DNA from: Verrucomicrobiota bacterium
Lineage (GTDB): Bacteria; Verrucomicrobiota; Verrucomicrobiia; Opitutales; Opitutaceae
DNA length: 64,000 bases
Direction of reading: 5' to 3'
Assembly: GCA_003641745.1 (NCBI GenBank)
Contig: QNAI01000005.1
Coordinates: 1-64,000 of the forward strand
Notes under the pieces: model-generated
The model's input: the letters and a program-made list of their open reading frames with translations, nothing else
Told to the model about the DNA's origin: nothing
Databases searched by the model: none
In this document: positions 1 through 9,520 of the stretch, piece by piece
Numbering within the stretch: position 1 is the first letter of the stretch
How the letters are laid out: every line of letters begins with the position of its first letter
Program-made: the position numbers and the translations under genes

Positions 1-78
1 AATGGTGAATTTCTGAAACATTTGGGGAATGGTAATTTTAAGCGCTGATCCGAACTTATTCGACGAAGAACAGCCGAC

Positions 79-242
79 GGGGTCATTGCTCATTATCTTG
101 CATGCCAATGCGAGATATGTGCTTTGACCCCCTCGAAGCCAAGTTGACCGCACCCCTCGTAACCCCGCCTTAACTTGGTGCCGTTCGAAGGGGTCAAACC
201 TTGATTCGTGCATTGGCATGCACGAATGCAAGGAATGACCCC
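79..242. repeat. Composite palindromic REP-like element
   Basis: The element starts with GGGGTCATT (79-87) and ends with its complement AATGACCCC (234-242). Inside is a second inverted pair, TTGACCCC near 125-132 and GGGGTCAA near 190-197, each flanked by a TCGAA motif. A third pair is TGCATGCCAATG near 100 with CATTGGCATGCA near 211. The left half recurs almost identically at 63120-63219, 63 kb away, so this is a dispersed family. No coding capacity is evident. Palindromes of this type are often mobilised by REP-associated transposases, but none is encoded in this window. Confidence 0.75.
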
Positions 243-251
243 GTGGCGAAC

Positions 252-287
252 AAAAAAAAGGGCGGCCGGGTTTCAACCCGACCGCCC
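252..287 (-). terminator. Rho-independent terminator of the lamin-tail gene
   Basis: Read on the minus strand, a GC-rich stem (GGGCGG...CCGCCC, 260-287) with a GGGTT-AACCC inner stem is followed by a run of eight T (252-259). It sits 45 bases past the stop of the minus-strand gene ending at 332. Confidence 0.9.
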
Positions 288-331
288 CGTCTGTCTGTCA
301 ATCAGATGATTTCGTTCTGATGCCGATTGGC

Positions 332-3229
332 TCAGGGATTGAAGAACAGGAATGTCCCTGCACTGTCGCCCGTCAGGACAGAGAACGAACGGGGCCCCTT
401 GGTCCCTTCGAAGTACCACAACCATTCGGCTCCGATATCGGTTCCGCCAGTGTCCGCCGGCGGATCAAAGGCGTAGAGCGAGGGATAATCTGCAGGGTTC
501 GTCCACCACCAGGAAACCATGGCATTGTCGTAAAAATACGTACTTTCGCTTGTTGATTCCGGGAAACGGAACATCCAGGCATGCTCGGCGTGGAAGAGCC
601 ACGGCGCGAACGTCGTATTATAGTATCCGAACCAGCTCGACAGGAACCAGTCTTCCAGACCGGCTACGGGAACTCCACCGAGGAGTGGATCAGCCACGTT
701 TCCGTTGCCTGAGAAGGCCGTGCCGTCACTCATGGCACCGGGCGAGAAGAGGAGAAAGTTCTCTGAAACCTCGAAGTGCAGGGCGGGGAAATCACCGGTG
801 ATGTCGGGATCGCGCGTAAGCGACTGTGCCTGGTTGGCATGTTCGACCAGATATTCCACCTCATCCATCACGAAGCCGTGCTCATTGACCAGACGCACGA
901 TGCTGTCCTTGTCCGAGGCAAGATTAACACCGTTGGACCCCTCGTTTGAGACCTGCACGATCGCCCCTCCGAAGAGGTCATTTTCGGGATCGTTCATGTC
1001 TTCTTCATCTCCGCCTCCGAAGACCACGACTGAACCCTGATCGCCGATGACCGTTCCATCCGGGAATTCGTGCACAATACTGAGGGTATTCACACCGAAA
1101 ACTCCCTGAGCAACGTTGCGTATGGCCCAGCCCGAGATATCGACCGCAAAACCACTGTTGTTTACGATTTCGATAAACTGGTCCTCGACCCCTTCCTCAT
1201 CAATTCCGTTGCCGTTGGGATCAGAAGCGGTTTCCGCTACCCCTTGGAGTAACTCGTTGATCACAACCTTGAACGGATTCGGTTGAGTCTCCGTCACCAA
1301 AAGATCAGCCAGGCCGGGAATGGTATCCCTTTCCCTGACGATGATTGGCCACAGGCGATCACCGCTGAGCACGCCGTCATCGAAGACATCGACATCGAAT
1401 GTGCCCTGCGTCGCCCCTTCGGCGATGGTCAGGAGGACGAGTCGAACGGCTTTCCCCAATGCCTCGTCAATGACCCAAAATATCTCAACATCGTCCCCGG
1501 AAAAATCGATCCGATCGGGAGCGCCCAACGACTCGATGCTTATCACCAACCCGCCTGAGGGAGCCGCACTGTCAAGGGTAACGGTTCCGGTTACAGCGGC
1601 CGCCCCGGCATTCTCGGCAACGGTGTCCGCGCTCAAGGCCAAGGTGGCCGCGTAAGCAAAGTCACCAAACGGCGTAACCCCGTCATTCTTGGTCCCGGGC
1701 GAGAAGATCGCACCGCCCGAACCGGTGGCCACATCATGAAGGATATATTCAGTACCGGTGAGTTCCGGCTCGAGGACCGCGGCGATCAACAGGGTGCCGA
1801 GATCGCCTTCGTAGGTAACCGCGAAGACAGACGCGCCACCCGCATCGAGATTAACCGTGTCGCCGGTATTGGACCACCCCAGGTTGCCCTGTGAGGCCGT
1901 TTGGATGGTGGCCCCGCCGAAAAGACCCGTCGGCACGCCCCCTCCAAAGACCACGATGGCACGACCGTCCTGGATCACCGAACCCGGGGGGAAAGTATGT
2001 CGTGGACCGATATCGTCGGAGATCACCCAGCCGGACAGATCCACTGCCGTGCCATCTCCACTTACGTTCACGATTTCAACGAACTCATCCTCGGTGTTGC
2101 TCCGGGTTCCGTCCCCGTTGGCGTCACCAATAAGGTCTTCCGGAATACTTCCCGGAACGCCGGCGAGAAACTCGTTGAGCACAATGCTCGGGGCCGCATC
2201 GACATTGGTCGTCGTTATCGCGATGAAGTCGTTGTTGAATCCACTGCCCGAAACGAAAATACGGGTCTCCACGTCTCCGTCGAATCTGTCGTCCGAGACC
2301 GCGTCAACTGCAAACGTGCCCACCGTCGCGCCGGGCGCAATCACCACCGTTGCGGGAACGGAGATCTCAGACTCCGGACCGCCCACTGCGAGAGAGGAAA
2401 CCAGACTGATGTCGAGGGTCGCGCCTCCGCTCGGGGCCGCACTGTCGAGGGTTACCGTCACCGTGGCGGCACCCGCTCCGGCGGTTTCCGAAACCACCGC
2501 GTTGTCAATCGAAAGGGCAAATCCCGCGACGGCATCGTCTGCCGTCACCTGCAGATCGTCGAAGGCCAGCTCTTCGGAGCCGCCATTCAGATTCATCTTG
2601 ATCCGTATCTGCATCGTCTCGCCGGAGCCGGGAACATCCCAACTCAGGGTCTTGAATGTCTGGGTCAGCCGGGGTTCTACGTTATGGTCCGGCAAGGTGT
2701 TCTCATTGCCTTGGAAATACCGGGCCGGAGAGTTGGTAAACGTTCCGCGAAAGCCACCGATTGTTTCCCATCCGCCGTCATCGAACTTGACCTCGATGAA
2801 AAGGCCGTTGTCGAACTCGGTCTGATCGACGCCTTGAGCGGCCGCCATCGAGATTGTGAGCTGGCCCAATCCGGCTATGCTGAAGGAGTTGAAGGTGATC
2901 CGCCCCTCATCTTTCGCCATGTCGTCCACCGCCACACCGCCGGCGTCAATGTCCTGGCCGGTCCAGAACCATTCTCCGTCGATGGTGCCTCCCGAGGTTT
3001 CGGTTCCGGCGGAGAATTCCTGCCTTCGGGCAAAGTAGTTCCCTGAAAGGTCATCGCTGGGGTTTTCCACCGTGTAGCGGGTATCCAACCCGTCCGTCTC
3101 GAAACTCTCCGAGAACGGAGTCACGGTCGCCCCATTCAAGAGCGCGCCACACATGCCCACGCCGGCGAGCGCAACTCCTCTTATCCATTTGATCGTTTTT
3201 TTCATCTCTAGGTTTTCTGGCATATTCAT
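332..3229 (-). CDS. Exported protein with two lamin-tail domains and aromatic C-terminal domain
   Basis: The 965-residue protein has an N-terminal signal sequence; the start may be the MKK at codon 9 (3205), because both starts have weak ribosome sites. A beta-rich domain beginning near FETDG (about residues 40-235) recurs in the exported EEP hydrolase at 15051-17309. Two Calx-beta-like stretches (with SAAPSGG motifs) and two lamin-tail domains follow, the latter recognisable from VLNEFLAG / VINELLQG starts, (D/Q)FVEIVN-type strands and VVFGGG ends. The last ~100 residues are very rich in Trp, Tyr and Phe and match the C-terminus of the EEP protein. Lamin-tail domains are common on secreted bacterial proteins, often with nucleases or phosphatases; no enzymatic domain is visible here. 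The role is likely surface or extracellular. A strong terminator follows. Confidence 0.8.
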   Translation of the reverse strand: MNMPENLEMKKTIKWIRGVALAGVGMCGALLNGATVTPFSESFETDGLDTRYTVENPSDDLSGNYFARRQEFSAGTETSGGTIDGEWFWTGQDIDAGGVAVDDMAKDEGRITFNSFSIAGLGQLTISMAAAQGVDQTEFDNGLFIEVKFDDGGWETIGGFRGTFTNSPARYFQGNENTLPDHNVEPRLTQTFKTLSWDVPGSGETMQIRIKMNLNGGSEELAFDDLQVTADDAVAGFALSIDNAVVSETAGAGAATVTVTLDSAAPSGGATLDISLVSSLAVGGPESEISVPATVVIAPGATVGTFAVDAVSDDRFDGDVETRIFVSGSGFNNDFIAITTTNVDAAPSIVLNEFLAGVPGSIPEDLIGDANGDGTRSNTEDEFVEIVNVSGDGTAVDLSGWVISDDIGPRHTFPPGSVIQDGRAIVVFGGGVPTGLFGGATIQTASQGNLGWSNTGDTVNLDAGGASVFAVTYEGDLGTLLIAAVLEPELTGTEYILHDVATGSGGAIFSPGTKNDGVTPFGDFAYAATLALSADTVAENAGAAAVTGTVTLDSAAPSGGLVISIESLGAPDRIDFSGDDVEIFWVIDEALGKAVRLVLLTIAEGATQGTFDVDVFDDGVLSGDRLWPIIVRERDTIPGLADLLVTETQPNPFKVVINELLQGVAETASDPNGNGIDEEGVEDQFIEIVNNSGFAVDISGWAIRNVAQGVFGVNTLSIVHEFPDGTVIGDQGSVVVFGGGDEEDMNDPENDLFGGAIVQVSNEGSNGVNLASDKDSIVRLVNEHGFVMDEVEYLVEHANQAQSLTRDPDITGDFPALHFEVSENFLLFSPGAMSDGTAFSGNGNVADPLLGGVPVAGLEDWFLSSWFGYYNTTFAPWLFHAEHAWMFRFPESTSESTYFYDNAMVSWWWTNPADYPSLYAFDPPADTGGTDIGAEWLWYFEGTKGPRSFSVLTGDSAGTFLFFNP

Positions 3230-3342
3230 AGCATATCTCGTTTTCAGTTAGGTAACTCGTATCGCATTTTTCGGGTTTGCGCCCTTTGGCGGCGTTTTGT
3301 GGTCAGTTCAAATTTGACTATACGGTTCCGCATTTACGGCTG

Positions 3343-6300
3343 TTACAGGGTCCACTTGGCGCCCAGGGAATAGATCGTGCCCGTATATTGAATTGAATGG
3401 AGTCGGCTCGTATCGCCCCGATAGCGGCGCAATGGTTCGTCGGTCAGGTTGGTTGCTTCAAAGAAGACCATGAAATGATTCATGAACCGATATTGGATGG
3501 TCAGGTCGAGTTTCCTGAAGTCGTCCACGTATACGTCGAGGGAATCAGCGGTCAGATTGTGTCGGGTTTCCAACGTCATATCATCGATGTCCGTCTGGCC
3601 GGCGCGAATCCCGTCCAGATAGCCGCCCCGCCAATTCATCGCCAGGCGCACCAGCAGCCCGAACTTCTCGTAAAACACGGACAAATTTCCCATATTGGAC
3701 GATTGCTTGAACAATGGCACCTCTTCCTCAAAGCGCTCTTCGAGCAAAAGTTGGACGTTCGATTGGATAAAAGCGGCATTGAATGCAAAGCCGAATCCAT
3801 CGAATGGTTCGGGCAGGAAGGTGAGCTTGCGATCGAAGGCGATCTCAACTCCGTAGAGTTCGCCATCGCCTGCGTTCATTTTCTGGGTCGTCTCCCATGG
3901 GGTCGAGTCTCTTCCCCGGCTGTCGTATTTGGCCGCCAACTGCGGCGCCACTCCGGTTCCCGGTTCCACCACCCGGCTCTCGGTATAGATCGGCCCCTCC
4001 AACTTCTTGTAGAAGCCGGACACCGAAAACAGGCCGAGGCTTTCAAGATAGTGCTCAAAGGCCAGATCGATATTGGTCGACTCCATCGGCGCCAGTTCGA
4101 AGTTGGGCAATTGGACCGAACTTCCGAATGCGGCGCCACTGACGGCCACGATCTCGCGGGGAACGAGGTCGGTGAATTTGGGTCGGGCGATTGTCTCGGT
4201 GTAGGAAGCGCGCACCAGGGTTTTCTCGCCGAATTCCTTGCGAAGATGAAAGGCGGGCAGGACGTGCGAATAGCTCTTTTCCGAGGCTACCTGCTGCGAA
4301 AAAACTTCCAGCGGCAACCGTTTCCAGAAAGCGGGCGAGACAAAAGGCGGCCCCTCCTCGGGACGGGTCAGGATCTCGGTGTTGGTAAAGGTATTACGCG
4401 TCTCCTCAAAGCGAACCCCGGCAATTATCTTAAAGCTCCCTTTTTCAAAGGTCTGCATCAGGTAACCGGCCAGCACGTCCTCATCCGCCAGGTAGTTCTT
4501 CAGAATGGCGTCGGTGACGTTGAAGGTAATGTCGTCGGGTGTCTGGATGAGTTCGACGTCACCGGGATCATCGAGAAACGCATTGGTGGCCCCCGTATCG
4601 AAAATCGGGCCGAATTTGTAGTCGGACCGGTTGGACAGGAAGTCAGCCTCCATGGTGCCGCCACCAAAAACCGAATCGGCCAGCGTGAGCTGGGGCAGGG
4701 GTGCGGTGTCGATGCTGCTGAACCGGTTGAAATCGCGAAAAAATTCTTTTTCCCGAAAATCAAAATGTCCCCCGATCTTGGTCGAGGCCGAAAAATCACC
4801 TATATTGTAATTGCCCTCGAGATTGACCTCGAAACCGTTGCGTTTGTCGGTGCTGAAGAACGCATTGTCTGCCGCTCGACCCCGGTTGCGGTTGAGGAGG
4901 TAACTCTCGGGTTCCAATAAAATGTCCCGGTCGGTGTCCTCGACCGCCTGGGGGAAATAGTCCTCGTTTCCAAGGGCGACTTCCCCGGCCAAAGTATTGG
5001 AATCGAGCGTTACGCGCCTCTCGGTCCAGATCTTCTCCGCTTCCGAGACGAAATACTTGTAGTCGAGATCGATCCAATCGCTGAGGCGGTGCTCCCCGCC
5101 AATATTGTAGGTCAGTATCTCATCCGCGGTAACCGTATTTTGCCAGGTCTTGTAGCCTCGACTGTTTCCCCCAATGAGGGTAAAATTATGTGTCACGGGG
5201 TCCCAGGCGATGTCTCCGAGCTGCACCGCTTCGTCGAAGAAAATATCCTTCCTGGAGGGGGCAGTGCCATTGATTCGCGCTGCCACTTCAGGATCCTCGG
5301 GATTGTATCCCAGAGCGAGTGCGACCGCTTCTGTGAAGATCACATTTCTTGGATAAAAGGTCCCACCTCTGTTGACGTTAAATCGGGTCTCTTGGAGGAC
5401 CTCGTCGTCGTCGAACTGATTGAAGGACGCCGAGACATGAAATTGGTGGCGATCGGCCAGCCGGAATTCGAGTTTTCCGCCGATTGCGCTGCGCTCCCGC
5501 GTGATATTGTAGTCCTCCATCTGGATCCCACCCATGAAGAACCCGGTCGGGAGACCCCTGAGGGGGGCCTCACCCAAGGTCTGCCAGTCATCCGCTCTGA
5601 GGGTGTCGGATCCACGGCTGTCTTCCGATTGATTGTACGAAATCTGAAACCCGATATTCTTTTCCTTGCCGAAAACATCGCCGTAGGTGGCGTTGACGCG
5701 ATAGCTGGGGTCGTCTGCGATCGTGTGCTGGGTGTAGGCCGCTTCAACTGAGGCAAAGCGCTCTCCCCGGTCCAACGCGCTGCGGGTCACCATGTTGACC
5801 GTCCCTCCGACGTTGTTGGCACTCTTGTCCGGCAACCACGACTTCACAACTTCGATTCGTTCAAGCTGATCGGTGGAAATGATGTTCAGACCTGTCGAAC
5901 GACCGTCCTCATCGGGCGTGGCCAGAGTCACCCCGTCGATCGTCACGGCGTTGAGGGACGGATCCGCGCCGCGAATCACGATATACTTTCCCTCTCCCTG
6001 GCTGTCCTCCACCGCTATTCCCGGAAGACGCTGGAGCGCCTCGGCCGCGTTGCGATCCACGAACTGGCCGATCGCATCCGACGAGATCACATTCGTGACA
6101 TTGTCGGCCGACCGTTGAAGATTGATCGCCTTGGCTCGTCCGATCTGGGACCCTTCGACTACAAAAGCTTCCAGTTCAACCGTTTCCTCAGTATTCAGGT
6201 CGATAACCACATAGAATGATTTGGATTCCTCCCCCAAGGTCACTGTCTCCGTGGTCTCCGGATAGCCCACATAGGTTGCTTTCAGAACGTGTTTGCCGGC

Positions 6301-6546
6301 GGAAACACCCCGGAGGACGAATTTCCCCCCGCGTTCGCTGAAAACGGAAATGTCCGTCCCCTCCACTTCGATTCGCACGCCCTCCAAGTTGATCACAAGA
6401 TCCGAATCGATCACCTGGCCCCGGATCACCGCCCCCGACAGATCCGGCGTGAGGCCGAATGAAAGAATCGCTAGAAATGCGGTGGTTACGATTCCGTACT
6501 CACCGAGGGGAGAGTACTTTCTAAAGTACTTCGAAGATGCTTTCAT
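3343..6546 (-). CDS. TonB-dependent outer-membrane receptor
   Basis: The 1067-residue protein has an N-terminal signal/membrane segment (about 18-38), a carboxypeptidase-regulatory-like beta domain (VIRGQVIDSD through VGYPETTETV, about 40-110), a plug domain (SADNVTNVISSDAIGQF, then a VIRG motif and QLERIEVVKS), and a long C-terminal beta-barrel ending in aromatic-hydrophobic residues (GAKWTL), as expected for BAM-inserted porins. It should import a large or scarce ligand using TonB energy. The substrate cannot be read from sequence. Its position next to glpD and GDPD genes suggests a phosphorylated or glycerol-containing ligand, but this is inference. It lies downstream of glpD on the same strand, yet a 137-base gap with its own promoter-like sequence suggests separate transcription. 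Confidence 0.93.
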   Translation of the reverse strand: MKASSKYFRKYSPLGEYGIVTTAFLAILSFGLTPDLSGAVIRGQVIDSDLVINLEGVRIEVEGTDISVFSERGGKFVLRGVSAGKHVLKATYVGYPETTETVTLGEESKSFYVVIDLNTEETVELEAFVVEGSQIGRAKAINLQRSADNVTNVISSDAIGQFVDRNAAEALQRLPGIAVEDSQGEGKYIVIRGADPSLNAVTIDGVTLATPDEDGRSTGLNIISTDQLERIEVVKSWLPDKSANNVGGTVNMVTRSALDRGERFASVEAAYTQHTIADDPSYRVNATYGDVFGKEKNIGFQISYNQSEDSRGSDTLRADDWQTLGEAPLRGLPTGFFMGGIQMEDYNITRERSAIGGKLEFRLADRHQFHVSASFNQFDDDEVLQETRFNVNRGGTFYPRNVIFTEAVALALGYNPEDPEVAARINGTAPSRKDIFFDEAVQLGDIAWDPVTHNFTLIGGNSRGYKTWQNTVTADEILTYNIGGEHRLSDWIDLDYKYFVSEAEKIWTERRVTLDSNTLAGEVALGNEDYFPQAVEDTDRDILLEPESYLLNRNRGRAADNAFFSTDKRNGFEVNLEGNYNIGDFSASTKIGGHFDFREKEFFRDFNRFSSIDTAPLPQLTLADSVFGGGTMEADFLSNRSDYKFGPIFDTGATNAFLDDPGDVELIQTPDDITFNVTDAILKNYLADEDVLAGYLMQTFEKGSFKIIAGVRFEETRNTFTNTEILTRPEEGPPFVSPAFWKRLPLEVFSQQVASEKSYSHVLPAFHLRKEFGEKTLVRASYTETIARPKFTDLVPREIVAVSGAAFGSSVQLPNFELAPMESTNIDLAFEHYLESLGLFSVSGFYKKLEGPIYTESRVVEPGTGVAPQLAAKYDSRGRDSTPWETTQKMNAGDGELYGVEIAFDRKLTFLPEPFDGFGFAFNAAFIQSNVQLLLEERFEEEVPLFKQSSNMGNLSVFYEKFGLLVRLAMNWRGGYLDGIRAGQTDIDDMTLETRHNLTADSLDVYVDDFRKLDLTIQYRFMNHFMVFFEATNLTDEPLRRYRGDTSRLHSIQYTGTIYSLGAKWTL

Positions 6547-6613
6547 CCGGTAAGGATCAGCTGAGGGTTAGGGGACACTAGGGGAACTTCCACATCTCTG
6601 CGGTTGCGATGTC

Positions 6614-6642
6614 AGTAGAGAAAAAAACTGACTGAAAGTCAA
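6614..6642 (-). promoter_or_regulatory. Candidate sigma70 promoter for the TonB receptor
   Basis: On the minus strand TTGACT (6642-6637) is followed after 17 bases by TCTACT (6619-6614), about 67 bases before the receptor start. The -35 is good (5 of 6) and the -10 is moderate (4 of 6). Confidence 0.4.
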
Positions 6643-6683
6643 GTTGGTAAGGCAGTCTTTCACGGAATACTCCTGTGAGGGTG

Positions 6684-8330
6684 TCACCGTCCGGGTCCTT
6701 TCTCGAGATCAGCGGAGTCAGACGAAAAATACTCCTTGAAGCGCGCGTTCGCATCATTTCCGAAGAGCACGTCGCAGGCTTCGCGCATGCCGGGGTCCTC
6801 CCGAAGGGAATCCCTCGGAACAGTAAGGGCGATCTTGGTGCGTCGCCGCAGAAAATCGTCCAGATTGACAATCATCTCATCACGGGCCGCTCGATGAATC
6901 TCGCAGCGAAGGAACGCGGTCCCCTCGATCAGCACTTGCCCCATCGTCTCATCGCCTGCAATTGCATCGAGCAAAGGACCAGCGTCGCGACCGTATCGGC
7001 GCCACAGACGAAGGCTGATCGGCTCCGAGAAGTGTGCGGGCGTGCGATCGTCGATCCGCAGTTCGGTTGCCCGCTGCTGAAAGGACTCGAAATCGGACCT
7101 CGGTGGTTCCCCGAACCAATCGCTGTCCTGAGGCCGGAGCCCGATCTGCATTTCCCCGATAGCCTTGACCACTTCATCGCCGACATTCAGACAATCCGTC
7201 AATTTGCCTCCGAAAATGCACAGATGCCTCTTATCACGGTCGATTTCGATGGCATGCTTTCGGGAGAGTGATGACCAGTCGCCCTTGTCACGGTTCTTCC
7301 CCTCGGTATCGACCACAAGCGGGCGCACGCCGCATCGTTCGCTGATGATGTCCGCTTCGGTCAGGGGAGGGTCCAAATCAAGGCAACGATTGATATTATC
7401 GAGCACGAAGTGACGATCTTCCGGGGTTGCGGTGTCGGTTACCTCTTCCACCCGGGTATCGGTCGTCCCCAGGCAGGACACCGGGCCCATCGGAATGACG
7501 AAAAAGAGGCGGCCGTCGCTGGCGAAGAACGCCAGAATCCGATTCCCGCCTGTAACGCGTTTGACGATCAGGTGAATGCCCTTGGAAAACAGGTGGCGAT
7601 GACGCGTGGTGATGTGCGAAAGCCGATTGTGCTCGTCGACAAACGGCCCGCACGCGTTGATAAGGGTCTTGGAGCGGATGATTGATTCGTGCCCGCTGAC
7701 CCTGTCCCGAACCTGCGTGATCCATTGATCTCCCTCCCGGTGCGAACCGAGAGATTCGAGATAATTGATCGTGACGCACCCGTTGGCATTCGTTTTCTGC
7801 ACGAAATCGAACACAAACCGGGCGTCATTGCCGGGGAGATAGGCATCGGAGTATTCAAACCCCCCGGTGGAGTTGCTCAGCCGGATATTGGGCTCGTCCT
7901 GCGCGATCGCGCGCTTGGAGAGCAATCGCGGCTTCCTTGTGAACCCACGGCCGATCGCCCAGTAGAGCCAGGTGCCAATCCAAAGGATCAGAGGACGATG
8001 ACGAAATCCCTTTTCGATTGTGGTCAGAAATCGAATCTCGCGAACATTGGTGGGGTAGGCCCTGAGCAATTGGTTTCGTGCCCGGCAGAGTTTCCGCACC
8101 AGACCAAACTCGGAATTCTCCATGTACTTGATGCCGCCCCAGACCAGGTTTGAACTCTCCTGGCTGGTCAGCGACCCGAAGTCGCCTTGATCGATGAGGC
8201 AGACCTTGGCACCCTGAGCGCTCAGGGCGGCGCCCGAAACCGCGCCGTTGATCCCGGCCCCGATAATGAGAGAGTCAAAGACCCTCTCCTCCAGGGCATC
8301 GATGTTCCTCTCTCTTAGTTCCGTTTTCAC
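6684..8330 (-). CDS. glpD: FAD-dependent glycerol-3-phosphate dehydrogenase
   Basis: The 548-residue protein oxidises sn-glycerol 3-phosphate to dihydroxyacetone phosphate and passes electrons to quinone. An FAD Rossmann motif (IIGAGINGA) lies at about 22-30, followed by the family hallmark SSNLVWGGIKYM near 60. The central and C-terminal substrate and cap regions (ERCGVRPLV, KLTDCLNVGDEVV) are also of the GlpA/GlpD type. It starts 30 bases after the GDPD gene on the same strand, so the two form a natural pair: the phosphodiesterase releases glycerol 3-phosphate and this enzyme oxidises it. The length is normal for aerobic GlpD. Confidence in family is high; direct assay would be needed to separate it from other FAD glycerophosphate oxidases. 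Confidence 0.93.
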   Translation of the reverse strand: MKTELRERNIDALEERVFDSLIIGAGINGAVSGAALSAQGAKVCLIDQGDFGSLTSQESSNLVWGGIKYMENSEFGLVRKLCRARNQLLRAYPTNVREIRFLTTIEKGFRHRPLILWIGTWLYWAIGRGFTRKPRLLSKRAIAQDEPNIRLSNSTGGFEYSDAYLPGNDARFVFDFVQKTNANGCVTINYLESLGSHREGDQWITQVRDRVSGHESIIRSKTLINACGPFVDEHNRLSHITTRHRHLFSKGIHLIVKRVTGGNRILAFFASDGRLFFVIPMGPVSCLGTTDTRVEEVTDTATPEDRHFVLDNINRCLDLDPPLTEADIISERCGVRPLVVDTEGKNRDKGDWSSLSRKHAIEIDRDKRHLCIFGGKLTDCLNVGDEVVKAIGEMQIGLRPQDSDWFGEPPRSDFESFQQRATELRIDDRTPAHFSEPISLRLWRRYGRDAGPLLDAIAGDETMGQVLIEGTAFLRCEIHRAARDEMIVNLDDFLRRRTKIALTVPRDSLREDPGMREACDVLFGNDANARFKEYFSSDSADLEKGPGR

Positions 8331-8360
8331 AGGTGAATCCGGGTCTTTTTTTTCCGGTTC

Positions 8361-9176
8361 TTATTGGGTGAGCTGGTTCGCCAGCCATTGCGGACGATTG
8401 GTGGTGATGCCATTGATACCCCAACTTTTCAGATTCCTTGCCAGGGCCGGATCGTCCACCGTCCACACATACGCCTCCAGGCCGGCCGTTTTGACCTTCG
8501 CGATGAAGGCCGCATCGACCGTGTCGATCGCTTTGACGCTCAATCCGTCCGCTCCGACTTCCTTCGCCCTCGCGATGAGTTCTTCAACGGACGGCTCCCA
8601 AATCTGAGTCTCCTTGTTCTTCTTGAAGCTCGAAAGCGCGTAAACACGATGGTCGGGAAAGGCCTGTCTGGCCGCGGCAGTGGACTCCCAGTTGAAACTG
8701 ATCAATATGATCTGATCCGGTCCCAGCCCGGACCGTGCGAACGACTTTTCCAGTTCGGGGATGATCTCGGGCCCCACCTTGATTTCGACGACAAGAATTC
8801 TTCCGGTCGGAACGGTTGCAAGCACCTCGTCAAGGAGTGGAATTCGTTCTCCCTCCCATTGCCTGCCTTTGTGAAGCCCCGCGTCGAGTTCGCGCAGTTC
8901 CGCAAGGGTCTGGTCTTTTACCTCCCGGTCGCGTCCGAAGAGCTTCTTCGTATTGAAATCATGAACAACCACGACCTGGTCGTCGGACGAGAGATGGACG
9001 TCGATTTCAGCCGCCTTGGCCCCTTTCTCCCAGGCCAGATTGACGGATGCCAGGGTGTTTTCAGGCGCGTCATGGGAGGCGCCGCGATGGCCGATGATCA
9101 GGCACTCTTGAGCGTACATAAAGGTAGGGGAAAGGGCAACTGACAACAGGATGAGAAGGGCCTTGGTGCTTTTCAT
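8361..9176 (-). CDS. Exported glycerophosphodiester phosphodiesterase
   Basis: This 271-residue GDPD starts at the ATG at 9176 (MKSTKALL), which gives a clean signal peptide ending near YAQ. A longer frame extends upstream but adds no recognisable sequence. Catalytic motifs are present: HRGASHDAPENT at the start of the TIM barrel, EIDVHLSSD with the metal-binding Glu and Asp, and VVHD with the second His. It hydrolyses deacylated phospholipid head groups to glycerol 3-phosphate plus alcohol, probably in the periplasm. It is the first gene of a pair with glpD and diverges from the TrmB regulator gene. An inverted repeat at 9383-9420 in the shared intergenic region is a candidate operator. Confidence 0.92.
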   Translation of the reverse strand: MKSTKALLILLSVALSPTFMYAQECLIIGHRGASHDAPENTLASVNLAWEKGAKAAEIDVHLSSDDQVVVVHDFNTKKLFGRDREVKDQTLAELRELDAGLHKGRQWEGERIPLLDEVLATVPTGRILVVEIKVGPEIIPELEKSFARSGLGPDQIILISFNWESTAAARQAFPDHRVYALSSFKKNKETQIWEPSVEELIARAKEVGADGLSVKAIDTVDAAFIAKVKTAGLEAYVWTVDDPALARNLKSWGINGITTNRPQWLANQLTQ

Positions 9177-9382
9177 TGGATCTTGTTTGACTGAACTTGA
9201 TTTGGGACCCCGGGAAGTCCGCACTCGATTCCGATCGAGGTGTTTCTCTCCGGCACGAAGAACCCGGGCCACAGCCGCGAATACTCGGCAGGGTTGAATC
9301 GGGAACGGTTCTCTGTCCTTATTCCAATACATAAATCGAATTCCTGCCGGCGAATCCAGTCAATGGCAAAATCGACAAGGAG

Positions 9383-9420
9383 ACAGATGTAGTGACCACT
9401 TTGTTCGTCACTTCATCTGT
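9383..9420. promoter_or_regulatory. Inverted repeat in divergent GDPD/trmB region, candidate operator
   Basis: ACAGATGTAGTGAC (9383-9396) and GTCACTTCATCTGT (9407-9420) are complementary with one mismatch and a 10-base spacer. The site lies between the divergent GDPD and TrmB-regulator genes, where an autoregulated TrmB-like protein would bind. No T-run follows, which argues against a terminator. Confidence 0.45.
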
Positions 9421-9520
9421 CGGCGGGGTCCGACGCCCGTCTCATCGCTTCGCGGTTTTTAGGTCTTGTGTTTTCTCGTTGCTCGCGAAAAAAGAACAAC
9501 GTTACTGAATGAACCGATAG

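Larger units (their letters stand above)
1..331. other. Gene-free left edge
   Basis: No complete gene is visible. One frame is open from base 1 to a TGA at 46-48 and could be the last 15 codons of a plus-strand gene outside the window, but this is too short to judge. The rest holds a large GGGGTCA-bounded palindrome (79-242) and the terminator of the minus-strand gene that ends at 332. Confidence 0.6.

Noticed and set aside
1901-3046. A 381-codon plus-strand open frame inside the lamin-tail gene
   Set aside because: It is an antisense frame produced by the GC-rich composition of the minus-strand gene, with no recognisable motifs, a strongly charged and biased sequence and no ribosome site.
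3397-4920. A 507-codon plus-strand open frame inside the TonB receptor
   Set aside because: It is antisense to a clear receptor, contains no domain signals, and its composition (many Gly, Val, Gln runs) is typical of a shadow frame.
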